Numbered from the stretch's first letter, positions 35,028-43,469 are shown. The stretch is DNA of 54,938 bases from Anaerolineales bacterium (GCA_016932955.1 JAFGBV010000103.1:1-54938), one strand, 5' to 3'. Notes: generated from the sequence alone by a model not told the origin. Program-made: numbers and translations.

Positions 35028-36754
35028 CTATTGCTGGTCGATCTTTTGACTCCCGCCAAGATCTCTTGCGCGGAGCGCCGGGTGCCCTCGCTTACCTCCC
35101 CCATCATCTGAGCCAACTCCAGCAGGCGCTCGTCTCCTGAGAGTGTATCGGTGCGGGTGATCGTTCGTCCATCCACCAGGTCTTTGCGCACACGCAGGTG
35201 CATATCGCCATACGCTGCCAATTGCGGCAGGTGCGTCACGCACAACACCTGGTGGCGGCGCGCCAGATCCCATAATTTTCGTCCCACCACCGCCCCAACC
35301 CGGCCTCCAATCCCCTGGTCAATCTCATCGAAGATCAGCGAGGGTATCTGGTCTGCCTGCGCCAGCACATTCTTGATCGCCAGCATCAGGCGCGAGGTTT
35401 CACCACCTGATGCAATCTTCACCAGTGGCTTTAATCCCTCGCCCGGGTTAGGCGCTACCAGGAATTCTACCCGTTCCAGACCATGCACATCAAAGGCTAC
35501 CCGTCTACCATCCCCCAGCACTATGCCATCCTCAGCCAGGCGCTGTTGAAAATCAACCTGGAAGTGCGCCCCGCTCATGTTTAAATTGTTCAGTTCAACC
35601 TCAACAGCGCTCGCCAGTTCCAGGGCGGCTGCATGGCGTTTTTGGGACAATACCAGCCCTTCCACACCCAATTGGGTCAATAATCTCCCTTCCTCGGCTT
35701 CCAGTTGAGCAATGCGCTCCCCAGCATGGGTAATCTCATCCAGTGTCCGGCGCGCCTCTTCAGCAAAAGCCAGCACAGCCGGGATATCCTCGCCGTATTT
35801 CCGCTTCAGGTTATGGATCAGATTCAGGCGTTCTTCAACTTGATCCAAGCGGCGCGGGTTGAATTCGATCCCCTCCAGGTAGTCCCGCAAACTGGTCGCT
35901 AGCTCCGCCATATTGTCCAGGGTAAGTTGCGCTTGTTCCACCAGCGCAACTTGTTTAGGGTCCAACCGCGCCAGGTTGTTTAGCACACTGACTGCCTGCC
36001 CAAACAGATCTGTCGCTGCCGGAGCATCCGGCATGCCTTCGTCAAGCAGTTGCATAGCCTCCTGGGCCAGCGCCGAAAGCCCCTCTGCATTCGCCAGGCG
36101 ATTCCGCTCACTGCGTAGCTCATCTTCTTCACCCGGCTTTAGGTGCGCAGCCTCGATCTCATTAATCTGGTAGGCCAGGATATCCTGGCGGCGCGCAGCT
36201 TCACTTTCAGCCTGGCGCAGATCACGAAGCTCGCCTCGCGTGTGCAGCAGCAGGTGGTATGTCTTCTGATAATCCGCCAGCTCGCTCTGCACACTGGCAT
36301 AAACATCCAATAGCCCCAGGTGGCGGCTCACATGCAGCAGAGAAAGATGCTCTGATTGCCCGTGAACATCAACCAGGTAATCGCCTAATTCGTTCAACAA
36401 GCCAACATTGACATTGCGTCCATTTACCCGGGCAATGCTGCGCCCATTGTGGCGGATCTCACGCCCCAGTGTGAGTGTTTTGGGGTTATCCAGCAGCTCC
36501 TCGCGCTGCAAGATCGTATGCACCTGTTGTTTGATCGCAGGCGATAACGTAAAAGTTGCCTCCACATTCGCCCGATCGGCGCCCGCGCGCACCATGGTAG
36601 CGTCGGAGCGTGAGCCGAGAAGCATCTCTACTGCATCAATGATGATGGATTTCCCCGCGCCGGTCTCCCCGGTAAAGATATTCAGCCCCGGATGAAAACT
36701 CAGCTCAAGGTGGTCGATGATGGCAAAGTTCTCTATTCGTAATTCAACCAGCAT
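35024..36754 (-). CDS. recN: DNA repair protein RecN
   Basis: A 576-residue SMC-like ATPase for double-strand break repair. Walker A GETGAGKSIIID is near the N-terminus (about residues 30-41), a central coiled coil with hinge runs from roughly 150 to 370, and the C-terminal ABC parts (SGGETSRLMLAI signature, LIFDEIDQGIGG Walker B) complete the nucleotide site. Length is standard. It has GGGAGAG upstream of its ATG, and its 3' end overlaps the PBP-like gene by 4 bp. Confidence 0.96.
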   Translation of the reverse strand: MLVELRIENFAIIDHLELSFHPGLNIFTGETGAGKSIIIDAVEMLLGSRSDATMVRAGADRANVEATFTLSPAIKQQVHTILQREELLDNPKTLTLGREIRHNGRSIARVNGRNVNVGLLNELGDYLVDVHGQSEHLSLLHVSRHLGLLDVYASVQSELADYQKTYHLLLHTRGELRDLRQAESEAARRQDILAYQINEIEAAHLKPGEEDELRSERNRLANAEGLSALAQEAMQLLDEGMPDAPAATDLFGQAVSVLNNLARLDPKQVALVEQAQLTLDNMAELATSLRDYLEGIEFNPRRLDQVEERLNLIHNLKRKYGEDIPAVLAFAEEARRTLDEITHAGERIAQLEAEEGRLLTQLGVEGLVLSQKRHAAALELASAVEVELNNLNMSGAHFQVDFQQRLAEDGIVLGDGRRVAFDVHGLERVEFLVAPNPGEGLKPLVKIASGGETSRLMLAIKNVLAQADQIPSLIFDEIDQGIGGRVGAVVGRKLWDLARRHQVLCVTHLPQLAAYGDMHLRVRKDLVDGRTITRTDTLSGDERLLELAQMMGEVSEGTRRSAQEILAGVKRSTSNS

Positions 36755-36769
36755 TGATGATATCTCTCC

Positions 36770-37309
36770 CTAACGAATATTGATCCCCGTGAGGCGATAA
36801 TACACGGTGGATGTGACCACCACCGAATACAATCCATACCAGATCAGGGATAATAAGGACCCACCCGCACTCACCCCATACTGAGAAAACGCCATGATCG
36901 AGGCAGCCAACTGGAACACAAGAAGCAGCAGGCTGCCTAGCGCAGCCGCAGCCGTGATCACCAGGAAAAGGCGCCGCGCCCGGCGCCGACGGATTACAAA
37001 CCGGGCTGCCTCCGCGATGATCACCCCAGCGATCGGCGCTACAAAGATCAGGAACCAGCCCAGGCGTGGCAGGATCAGGCTGCCCAAGAACGAGAGCAAA
37101 CCCGCCGTGGTCGCCCCAAAGATGTAATCTTGCACCAAAGCTGTCTCATATACTTTTTGCTGACCGCGCAGGCACTCTTTACAACGATACCCGGTAGGAG
37201 TTAGGACAGCACATTTAGGGCAGATTGGCTTCTCGCAGCGGTTGCAGCGCAAAGAAGTGGGTGTGTTGGGATGGTTCGCACAGAAAACTGTCCCAGGTTC
37301 ATCAGTCAT
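36770..37309 (-). CDS. B-box-type zinc-binding membrane protein
   Basis: A 179-residue protein. The N-terminus has Cys/His pairs (CANHP, CNRCEKPICPKC, GYRCKECL; residues about 9-50) matching a B-box-like zinc domain, followed by three or four hydrophobic segments (about 65-175). Such fusions to small membrane domains are seen in several bacterial families with unknown function. It lies between nadK and recN in the same orientation with 10-15 bp gaps. Confidence 0.78.
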   Translation of the reverse strand: MTDEPGTVFCANHPNTPTSLRCNRCEKPICPKCAVLTPTGYRCKECLRGQQKVYETALVQDYIFGATTAGLLSFLGSLILPRLGWFLIFVAPIAGVIIAEAARFVIRRRRARRLFLVITAAAALGSLLLLVFQLAASIMAFSQYGVSAGGSLLSLIWYGLYSVVVTSTVYYRLTGINIR

Positions 37310-37319
37310 CGAAATACCT

Positions 37320-38195
37320 CTAACGTTTGGATCCTGTTGCCGGGTTTTGATTCATATGCGGGGTCAGGTTGCGGTAGAAATAACCCGGGTCGTGGAAGCG
37401 CACGAACTGAACGGTATGCTTGCCCGCAGATATGTCCACGCGATCATCATCCGAAAGTCCCACCGGCACCTGCCCATCAACACTGAAAACTGCCTGGTGA
37501 TCAGCGCTCACTGTAATGCTGACGGATGAGCCTTCTGCCAGAACGATTGCCCGGTCGAGTGAAAGATGCGGTGCTACCGGGACGAGCAGGATGTTTCTCA
37601 GCTCCGGCGGCAAGATCGGCCCCCCGGCAGCCAGGGCATAAGCCGTGGATCCGGTCGGCGTCGCGGCGATCAGCGCATCCGCCACATACGTGGTCAGCAG
37701 TCGCCCATCCACTAACGCCGTCAGATGCACAGGACGAATGAACTGTCCACGGCTGACCACCACCTCATTGAGCACATCCCAAGAGCCCTGCTTCTCACCC
37801 GCCCGCCATTGCTCCGCACACAGCATCATCCGATTCTCAAGCCAGTAATCCCCTTGTAGCAGGCGCGGCATGAAATCTTGCCACTGCTGGCGGCGGATTT
37901 CCATTAGAAAGCCAAATCGACCCAGATTGATCCCCAAGATCGGCACGCGCAGCGGGCCACACAAGTGTCCGGCGCGTAGCATGGTGCCATCGCCTCCCAG
38001 CGCAATCAACATCTCAAATTCGCCATCTTTCACCCGCTGGTGCAGCGCCTCATCGTATAACAGGCCACTCGCAACCTGCACGCCGTGCTCATTGAGATAT
38101 TGGCTGATCACTGCCGATTCTTCCATCGCAGGCGACAGTTTTGGGTGGGATACAATCGCCACGTGCTGGATTTTCTTATGCTTCTCTGTCATCAT
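37320..38195 (-). CDS. nadK: NAD kinase
   Basis: A 291-residue ATP-NAD kinase that makes NADP. The signature ALGGDGTMLRA (GGDGT at about residues 66-70) and the second conserved block TPTGSTAYALAAGGPI are present, as is the NE-type motif VLNEVVVSRG. ATG 38195 is used; a second ATG at 38192 is equally good. A TATAAT at 38206-38201 ends 5 nt before it. Confidence 0.95.
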   Translation of the reverse strand: MMTEKHKKIQHVAIVSHPKLSPAMEESAVISQYLNEHGVQVASGLLYDEALHQRVKDGEFEMLIALGGDGTMLRAGHLCGPLRVPILGINLGRFGFLMEIRRQQWQDFMPRLLQGDYWLENRMMLCAEQWRAGEKQGSWDVLNEVVVSRGQFIRPVHLTALVDGRLLTTYVADALIAATPTGSTAYALAAGGPILPPELRNILLVPVAPHLSLDRAIVLAEGSSVSITVSADHQAVFSVDGQVPVGLSDDDRVDISAGKHTVQFVRFHDPGYFYRNLTPHMNQNPATGSKR

Positions 38196-38200
38196 ATGTA

Positions 38201-38206
38201 ATTATA
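38201..38206 (-). promoter_or_regulatory. Possible -10 element in front of nadK
   Basis: Perfect TATAAT on the minus strand, overlapping the stop codon of the upstream gene and 5 nt before the nadK ATG. It may be an internal, leaderless promoter; no -35 is clear. Confidence 0.4.
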
Positions 38207-38717
38207 TCCTGAGCGCCTGATCACAAGTGGACCGGAATCCGCAGTGCGCGCAGCGTTCTGGCGCTTCGTGCGAGCGGTCCAGGGCTTTGCTGCGACTTTG
38301 CCCTTGCATTTCCCAAACCAGATTCATCACTGCGCTTTCCAGCTCTGATGTGAAATCGATAGCAAAGGTACGGTTGGGGTAGTGCAAAATACCATAAGGT
38401 GGACGCCTTCCATACACCCGCTCCACCAGCATACAATACGCGCCTAACTGGAATATGTGCGAGTCATATGGCGATTGGCCAATTGTGGTTGATTTCACCT
38501 CAACCGGGATGATCTGGTTCCCCTGCTCCACCAGATAGTCAGGCTTTCCCGTCAACCCTAGCACAGTATCGGTGAGAGGTTTATCCGCAGGCCTCCACTT
38601 GCTGCTATCAGCGTAGATCACCCTGCCTCCCGGCAAGCCAGCCGCCTTGCGTTGACGCGCTGCCAGCCATAAAAACGCCAACGCCAGAACGAATAAGAAA
38701 ACGGCTAATGGAAACAT
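38202..38717 (-). CDS. Cas4-like PD-(D/E)xK nuclease, C-terminal piece with membrane anchor
   Basis: A 171-residue protein with an N-terminal membrane helix (about 3-20), then a RecB/Cas4-type nuclease core: Asp60 in GKPDYL, Glu73-Val-Lys75, the QxxxY motif Gln90-Leu-Gly-Ala-Tyr94, and three C-terminal cysteines Cys156, Cys159 and Cys165 that in Cas4 help bind a 4Fe-4S cluster. The His motif and the fourth, N-terminal cysteine are missing here but occur in the preceding gene. The frame is open back to 38843, so it overlaps that gene; a frameshift would fuse them. ATG 38717 has only a weak GAGAG upstream. Confidence 0.7.
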   Translation of the reverse strand: MFPLAVFLFVLALAFLWLAARQRKAAGLPGGRVIYADSSKWRPADKPLTDTVLGLTGKPDYLVEQGNQIIPVEVKSTTIGQSPYDSHIFQLGAYCMLVERVYGRRPPYGILHYPNRTFAIDFTSELESAVMNLVWEMQGQSRSKALDRSHEAPERCAHCGFRSTCDQALRI

Positions 38718-38757
38718 TGAGACTCTCAGACCATCGCGAGCCGTTGGCACTGTATGT

Positions 38758-38994
38758 TCACAGTAGTAACTCCACAAGAGAGATTGCCAGAAGCACCACC
38801 GCCGCCAGCAAGAGCAGAACTGCCACAGAGCGCAAACAACCACTCGCCATCACGATCTGTCCATGACGTTCATGGAGCTGGTTCCCCCCGGCTAACTCCG
38901 CCTGGTTCTCACGCGCCATGCCCTGGCGGTCATACCACCAGGCGCGCTGGCAAAACAAATAGGTTCCAATTTCAGAGGCGCGCACAATCTTCAT
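38758..38994 (-). CDS. Cas4-like nuclease, N-terminal piece with membrane anchor
   Basis: A 78-residue protein that starts like Cas4/Dna2 nucleases: RASEIGTYLFCQRAWWY (Cys15, the N-terminal Fe-S ligand) and then QLHERHGQ, with His41/His44 corresponding to the conserved RecB histidine. It then ends in a hydrophobic helix (about 55-77) instead of continuing into the nuclease core, which is in the next gene. The two products together contain all the expected motifs. Whether they are two subunits or one frameshifted protein is open. Confidence 0.65.
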   Translation of the reverse strand: MKIVRASEIGTYLFCQRAWWYDRQGMARENQAELAGGNQLHERHGQIVMASGCLRSVAVLLLLAAVVLLAISLVELLL

Positions 38995-39049
38995 GGCGAT
39001 TTATCAACGCTCGCACAGGACAATCCATTGCTGAGAGCATCAGCAGTGT

Positions 39050-39694
39050 TCACCCCGGGGGTAAATCTTGCAGCTTCTGCTCCAACCGCCCCAGTTGCTT
39101 CTCCAGGCTTTCCTGGCGCAGGCTCATCGTCAGATCGCCCCGCGTACGCTCAAGGATGCCACGCGCCACATCTGTTAAACGGCGAATTCCTCCCGTAATT
39201 GCATCCGGGTAATCCATTGTCACCAGTATAGCGTAAATGTCATCCATCTTTTCCAGAAGCAGCCTGGCCTCCTCTGCTTTATTGTGCAGCAGCGCATCCA
39301 GGCAGCGCCGGCGCAACTCGCCAACCGCCTCTGCCAGACCTTGCAAGTACGTCGCCGCCTCCAGCCCCAATTCCTGGTATCCTGGCATTGGGTGATCATT
39401 CACCAGCACCCGCACCAGCACCGCCTCAGCATATTCCTTCAACGCGTCCTGGGTATAGCCAGCGTAGTAGAGATCAGGGTAATCCGCCAATTCCTTGTGT
39501 AGCGCGGCAGCCAGTGCTTGGGCATCATCCAGGTGCTGCTGGGCCAGTGCCCACTCATTCCGGTGTGTCGCCCGGATCGCATGGGCGCAATGGCGCGTCA
39601 GTGTGCGCGCCTGGGCAAGTGCCCGGTCGCGCGCCGCAGTGCGCGCCTCGAAGGAGGCATGGATCTGTTCAGCAAGCTCATCAAGCGTCGGCAT
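39050..39694 (-). CDS. Translin-family protein
   Basis: A 214-residue all-helical protein that matches the translin/TRAX pattern: YAGYTQDALKEYAEAVLV, YLQGLAEAVGELRRRCLDAL, and a C-terminal helix RRLTDVARGILERTRGDL. In eukaryotic C3PO, TRAX supplies acidic residues for RNase activity; candidate equivalents here are Glu87 and Glu90 (KEYAEA) and Glu126 (GELRRR). Bacterial members are less known and often annotated as hypothetical. It is separated by 3 bp from a DUF3467 gene. An RNA-processing or RNA-binding role is inference. Confidence 0.7.
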   Translation of the reverse strand: MPTLDELAEQIHASFEARTAARDRALAQARTLTRHCAHAIRATHRNEWALAQQHLDDAQALAAALHKELADYPDLYYAGYTQDALKEYAEAVLVRVLVNDHPMPGYQELGLEAATYLQGLAEAVGELRRRCLDALLHNKAEEARLLLEKMDDIYAILVTMDYPDAITGGIRRLTDVARGILERTRGDLTMSLRQESLEKQLGRLEQKLQDLPPG

Positions 39695-39697
39695 AAC

Positions 39698-40033
39698 TCA
39701 CTCTTTCTCTTTTGGCGGGTTGGGAGGTTGCGGGGGGCGGAATAAATAATCCGCCAGCGACGCCTCGCCTGGAACCTTGATCTCGCCGTAAGCCGTCTCG
39801 TAACGTGTTAGATTCTCCGCCAGGGCGCGCTGGAGTAATTTTGCTCCGAGCGGAGACATCACAATACGAGCAGACACCCGCGGCGAGCCAATTCCCGGCA
39901 ACAAATGGGCAAAGTCAAACACCAGCTCAGAGGGAGAATGCGCAATCCGCACCAGGTTTGCATAAGTTGTAGCGAGATCTGGCGGGACCTCCAGAGCCGG
40001 AGGGGCAGGTTTGGGATTTGTAGGTGTTGTCAT
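39698..40033 (-). CDS. DUF3467 protein
   Basis: A 111-residue protein whose core (about 22-95: YANLVRIAHSPSELVFDF, SARIVMSPLGAKLLQRALAE and NLTRYETAYGEI) fits DUF3467. Both ends are Pro-rich and look disordered. Function is unknown. It lies just upstream of the translin gene and 69 bp downstream of ssb, with no clear Shine-Dalgarno. Confidence 0.75.
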   Translation of the reverse strand: MTTPTNPKPAPPALEVPPDLATTYANLVRIAHSPSELVFDFAHLLPGIGSPRVSARIVMSPLGAKLLQRALAENLTRYETAYGEIKVPGEASLADYLFRPPQPPNPPKEKE

Positions 40034-40102
40034 AGCATTAACTCAAAGAGGGCAGCCGTAGTATGGAATATACAGCTGCCCATCCAACATCACACTTGCT
40101 TT

Positions 40103-40525
40103 TTAGAATGGGATATCCCCGCCATCGTCCATCCCCTGGCTGGGTTCTCCACCATTGTAAGCGCCGGCATCCTCCTCGCCGCGCGTCGAGAGAAAGCGTA
40201 CCGTTGAGGCGTTGACCTCGAACGATGAGCCAGTTGTGCCATCCTGGCGCTGGTAAACACGCGGGCCTCCAGTGCTGGCATCTGGCACCAAACGCCCTTC
40301 GACCAACACTTTACTCCCCTTGCGCAGGTATTGGCTGCAAGTTTCTGCCAACCGGCCCCAGGTAGAAATCCGGAACCAGATGGTTTCCTTCACCGCCTGC
40401 CCATCGCTGCCGGTGTACTGGCGGTTTGTGGCCAGGCTGAAATTCGTTACTGCCTGCCCACTAGGTGTGTAGCGCATCTCGGGGTCGCGCCCAAGATTGC
40501 CCACAATGATAATGGTGTGGTACAT
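40103..40525 (-). CDS. ssb: Single-stranded DNA-binding protein
   Basis: A 140-residue SSB. The OB fold (1-105) starts MYHTIIIVGNLGRDPEMRYT with the usual GQAVTNFSLATNR and ETIWFRISTWGRLAETC blocks, and the acidic C-terminal tip DDGGDIPF, which binds repair and replication proteins, is intact. The frame is open further upstream, but ATG 40525 has a strong AGGAGG and starts the family homology. Confidence 0.95.
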   Translation of the reverse strand: MYHTIIIVGNLGRDPEMRYTPSGQAVTNFSLATNRQYTGSDGQAVKETIWFRISTWGRLAETCSQYLRKGSKVLVEGRLVPDASTGGPRVYQRQDGTTGSSFEVNASTVRFLSTRGEEDAGAYNGGEPSQGMDDGGDIPF

Positions 40526-40565
40526 GGGGAAGCCTCCTGTTTCGATGAGCGGCCTGTCTGATGTT

Positions 40566-40584
40566 CCGGACGACCGCCGTCCGG
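40566..40584 (-). promoter_or_regulatory. GC-rich hairpin in the ssb leader
   Basis: A 7-bp perfect stem (CCGGACG with CGTCCGG) around a 5-nt loop, with TGTTC and GAACA flanking it at 40562 and 40598 that could extend the structure. It is about 40 nt upstream of the ssb start and could be an attenuator or the end of the upstream operon. Confidence 0.45.
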
Positions 40585-40622
40585 GGCAGGTCCGAAGAAC
40601 ACTCATCGGTCTATACAGAACA

Positions 40623-40651
40623 ATTGTACACTGTTTTTAGCAAAATGATAA
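40623..40651 (-). promoter_or_regulatory. Possible ssb promoter
   Basis: On the minus strand: TTATCA (40651-40646), 17 bp, TACAAT (40628-40623). It lies just after the stop of the endonuclease-like gene and would give a leader of about 90 nt for ssb. Confidence 0.45.
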
Positions 40652-40670
40652 GCCATGTCGGCTCTCACAC

Positions 40671-41666
40671 TCACCGCCGGCTTTGGCTGCTCCATTCCCG
40701 CACCCGATCGATCAAATCGCCGATAGGATACAGCTCCCTCACCGGCAAAGCCAGATTTTGGGTTCGGGTATGTGGGTATTGCAGAACACGGCTCCCAGGC
40801 GCGAGATTTTTCGCCTGGCGCAGAAACTCCACCCGCGGCATCCAACCTGCCAGGATAATTTCCAACCCGTACACCCAGATGTTCCCCCACATCCCTGGGT
40901 GGACAAGATACACCTCATCCAGAGAAGGTACACTCAGCCCCACCCGCCCCTGCGGCAGGATCGGTGTTTGCAGATATGCGATCGAATAAAACTCATGGCT
41001 CGTATGCGAAACCAGCCCCGCAGAGAGCGAGATTGTCTCTTCCACAAAATTGTGATCTCCCAACTGCCCGCCCACACAGATTGAGGTAAGCCTGGCATCC
41101 TCAGACTTGAATGCCAGGCGTCCAAGCGGCTTCCACTGCGCCGGGCGCTGCAACCACTCTGGTAACGGATGAACCAGCCAGGTTACCTGCCCGGCTGATA
41201 TCGCCTTCTGCAAACCAGCATGATCCGATGTAACCAGCCCATTGATGAACACAAAGATATACAAATCGCGTTCCCCCCCGGGGTGCCCAGTTGCCTGATC
41301 ACTGGGAACCAGTGCCATCGCCTGCAGATACTGCTCAGGGTATCTTCGTAGCCGCCGGATCAGTCGTTTTTGAAAGATGAGATAAGCTTTCAAGTCGCAG
41401 CGCCAACCACCCAGGGCAATATCGTAACGGTCAGGCTCTGTGAAAGGCGTTACCCCCCGCACATCATGCGGGATCGCCTGGTCTTGCAGCATCCGCCGGA
41501 ATGCTAATTCAACCGCCTTTCCCGCCACGATCCGGCGCAAGCGTTCAAAATCCGTGCCACCCATGCGATCAAAAGTATGTGCCAGCGAGCGCGTCGCGTA
41601 TGCGATGCCTGCCAGGGTTAGATCATCCTGGTATGGCAGGCGCACCAGATCAGCGGCAGTGATCAC
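40671..41666 (-). CDS. Endonuclease-like protein paired with a DNA methyltransferase
   Basis: A 331-residue protein I do not recognise as a named family. Near residues 80-95 it has RYDIALGGWRCDLKAYLI: Asp82 and Asp91-Leu-Lys93 with intervening hydrophobics, the layout of a PD-(D/E)xK nuclease core, preceded by a helix with Glu53 (GKAVELAF). It follows a DNA methyltransferase gene on the same strand, suggesting a type II restriction enzyme. Start: GTG 41666 has an AGGGGAG Shine-Dalgarno and lies 17 bp after the methyltransferase stop; the frame also opens with a TTG at 41708, overlapping the methyltransferase. Confidence 0.6.
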   Translation of the reverse strand: MITAADLVRLPYQDDLTLAGIAYATRSLAHTFDRMGGTDFERLRRIVAGKAVELAFRRMLQDQAIPHDVRGVTPFTEPDRYDIALGGWRCDLKAYLIFQKRLIRRLRRYPEQYLQAMALVPSDQATGHPGGERDLYIFVFINGLVTSDHAGLQKAISAGQVTWLVHPLPEWLQRPAQWKPLGRLAFKSEDARLTSICVGGQLGDHNFVEETISLSAGLVSHTSHEFYSIAYLQTPILPQGRVGLSVPSLDEVYLVHPGMWGNIWVYGLEIILAGWMPRVEFLRQAKNLAPGSRVLQYPHTRTQNLALPVRELYPIGDLIDRVREWSSQSRR

Positions 41667-41683
41667 CTTGCTCCCCTTGCCAA

Positions 41684-42559
41684 TCAGGGATTGCGAAATT
41701 GCAGGCAATAGTGATGGAAGGTATTACTCACCCAGACATTTCCCATCCCATATGGAGACAGGCGCTGGTTATCCTGGCACCAGATCCGCTCGTCCTTGAG
41801 CAAATATACATCCCCCAGCAAACGCCCCAGATCCCAAGCAAGGGGATACACCTTGCCACCCTTCTTCACATTCTTCACGATCACCGTCAGGTAAGCGCCC
41901 GGCTTCAAATACGGGCGTAACCCAGTGTAGATGTGAACCAATTTTGCGACAAATTCATCATAGTCCGCAACGTTGCCCAGGTCATTTACATCCTCAGAAT
42001 AAAAAACATCCAGCTCCTGTGCGCTGCGGCGCTTTTTCTGCGTTTCTGCCCCGCGCGCATGCAACATATCCCAATACGGCGGTGAAGTGAGCACATAGTC
42101 TACAGGTGGAAGAGCCATCGCCGCCGCACACCCTGCCACATCAGCCGCATCCCCGGTCACTAATGTTGCTGCCAGGTGCTGGGCTGCATCGCCCAAGGCT
42201 TGGCGCTCTTGTGATAACACCAGGCGGGCAATCTCTGCATATCGCGGATTCAACTCGATGCCATAGGAGTGCCGCCCCTCCCGCAATGCCGCAACCAGCG
42301 TGCTCCCTGTACCTGCCATCGGGTCTAAAACCACCTGGGTTCGTTTCGTAAAGAACTTAATGAACTCCTGCGCCATAGTTTCCGGAAATTTCGCCGGGTG
42401 GCGCAACACCTGCTTCTGGCGCGGCGGCGGGTTGTGAACAAACCAGGACTTCTGGAATTTCAACCATTCTTTTGGTTGTAAATCATTTAACTGATTGCGG
42501 AAAGGTCGTTTGGCTGTCATGCTCTTCCCTGTAGGATCATCTTGGAATTTCGAAATCAT
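41684..42559 (-). CDS. DNA methyltransferase (N4-cytosine/N6-adenine type)
   Basis: A 291-residue amino-methyltransferase. The SAM-binding motif I is VVLDPMAGTGSTLVAA (about residues 76-91), preceded by a motif-X-like HPAKFPETMAQEFIKFF, and the catalytic motif IV is TSPPYW (158-163). SPPY-type motifs are typical of N4-cytosine enzymes. No separate specificity subunit is seen, so recognition would lie in the segment around 168-215. The ATG overlaps the upstream stop (ATGA); ATG 42520 with AGGGAAG upstream is an alternative that removes 13 residues. Confidence 0.85.
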   Translation of the reverse strand: MISKFQDDPTGKSMTAKRPFRNQLNDLQPKEWLKFQKSWFVHNPPPRQKQVLRHPAKFPETMAQEFIKFFTKRTQVVLDPMAGTGSTLVAALREGRHSYGIELNPRYAEIARLVLSQERQALGDAAQHLAATLVTGDAADVAGCAAAMALPPVDYVLTSPPYWDMLHARGAETQKKRRSAQELDVFYSEDVNDLGNVADYDEFVAKLVHIYTGLRPYLKPGAYLTVIVKNVKKGGKVYPLAWDLGRLLGDVYLLKDERIWCQDNQRLSPYGMGNVWVSNTFHHYCLQFRNP

Positions 42560-43359
42560 GGAATGCCAGAGATCTCGTAGATAACGAGATCAGTAAAATT
42601 CACCGTCAACGGCATATCATTAGCAGAACGAGCAAAAACCCCCACCCCACCTGAGATCAATAGAGGATCCCGCACAGTGAATTGATAGATATCATTGACA
42701 AAGAATCGCATTTCAGGACCAACCGCCCAAACCGATAATCGTGCCCTGTTTGGCGCGCCAGCCGCCACTGCGCCGCTGAGCGTCCATGGTATCGGTGAAG
42801 AAGCCTGACCGCGGTAGAGGCGATCCATGCGCACATAGCCATCACACGAAAGTGAGAAGCGGTAAGCCTCTAATTCAGGAGATACGCGCAGCAGCAAACC
42901 ATATTCATCCTTCTCGCTGCAAAAGCTTACACTGGCAGTAATCTCAAGGTAATAATCGCCGAAATCCGGCTGCTCGCGAATACCAAAGAGGTACATTTCC
43001 CCCCCCTCCGTGGCAATGGTCAGCTCCGCTTTGCCAAAAGCAACGCTCCCTCCCGCCTCGGTGATCGCGGTCCACGTTGCGGGATCGGTGAAATCATCCC
43101 GCAGCAGGATATCGCCAATGCCGGGCCTCAGATCGGGAGTTGGCTCTGGCGGCAGAGGCGTCGGGAAAGGGGTGAATGTCGCCGTTGGCGGGAACCACAC
43201 AATCGTGGGAGTAAAGGTGGGGGTTAGTGGTGCCGGAGTGAGGGATGGCAGTGGGGCCGGTGTTGCAGCCCGTGTGCAGGCTGCTAACAATACCAGCCCA
43301 CATCCAACCCACCCCAGCAGGGTGATGAGGAAGAATCTACTGATTTCTTTCAAGTGCAT
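42556..43359 (-). CDS. Lipoprotein with a lectin-like beta-sandwich
   Basis: A 267-residue exported lipoprotein (signal peptide with lipobox LLAAC at about residue 28), then a Pro/Thr-rich stalk and a beta-rich domain (FTDPATWTAITEAGGSVAFG, YYLEITASVSFC, YGLLLRVSPELEAYRFSLSC) of the kind seen in concanavalin-like laminin G/LamG domains found near bacterial kinases and lipoproteins. Start ATG 43359; an in-frame GTG/ATG further out is less likely. The function is unknown. The stop overlaps the methyltransferase start. Confidence 0.7.
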   Translation of the reverse strand: MHLKEISRFFLITLLGWVGCGLVLLAACTRAATPAPLPSLTPAPLTPTFTPTIVWFPPTATFTPFPTPLPPEPTPDLRPGIGDILLRDDFTDPATWTAITEAGGSVAFGKAELTIATEGGEMYLFGIREQPDFGDYYLEITASVSFCSEKDEYGLLLRVSPELEAYRFSLSCDGYVRMDRLYRGQASSPIPWTLSGAVAAGAPNRARLSVWAVGPEMRFFVNDIYQFTVRDPLLISGGVGVFARSANDMPLTVNFTDLVIYEISGIP

Positions 43360-43395
43360 CGATGACAAATTGCGCAAGCAAATCTGATATAGTTA

Positions 43396-43424
43396 TTGTA
43401 AAATTAAAACACGTTAGATTATAC
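43396..43424 (+). promoter_or_regulatory. Possible promoter of the threonine-dehydrogenase-like gene
   Basis: TTGTAA (43396-43401), 17 bp, TTATAC (43419-43424), in the divergent gap between the lipoprotein gene and the dehydrogenase gene. Moderate match. Confidence 0.45.
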
Positions 43425-43469
43425 CCTTCAAACCCCAGCGTCCCCAAAACTATTTCCCAGGAGAAGATT

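Noticed and set aside
38202..38994. CRISPR-Cas locus, because of the Cas4-like motifs
   Set aside because: No repeat-spacer array and no cas1, cas2 or effector gene in the window; Cas4-like nucleases occur outside CRISPR.
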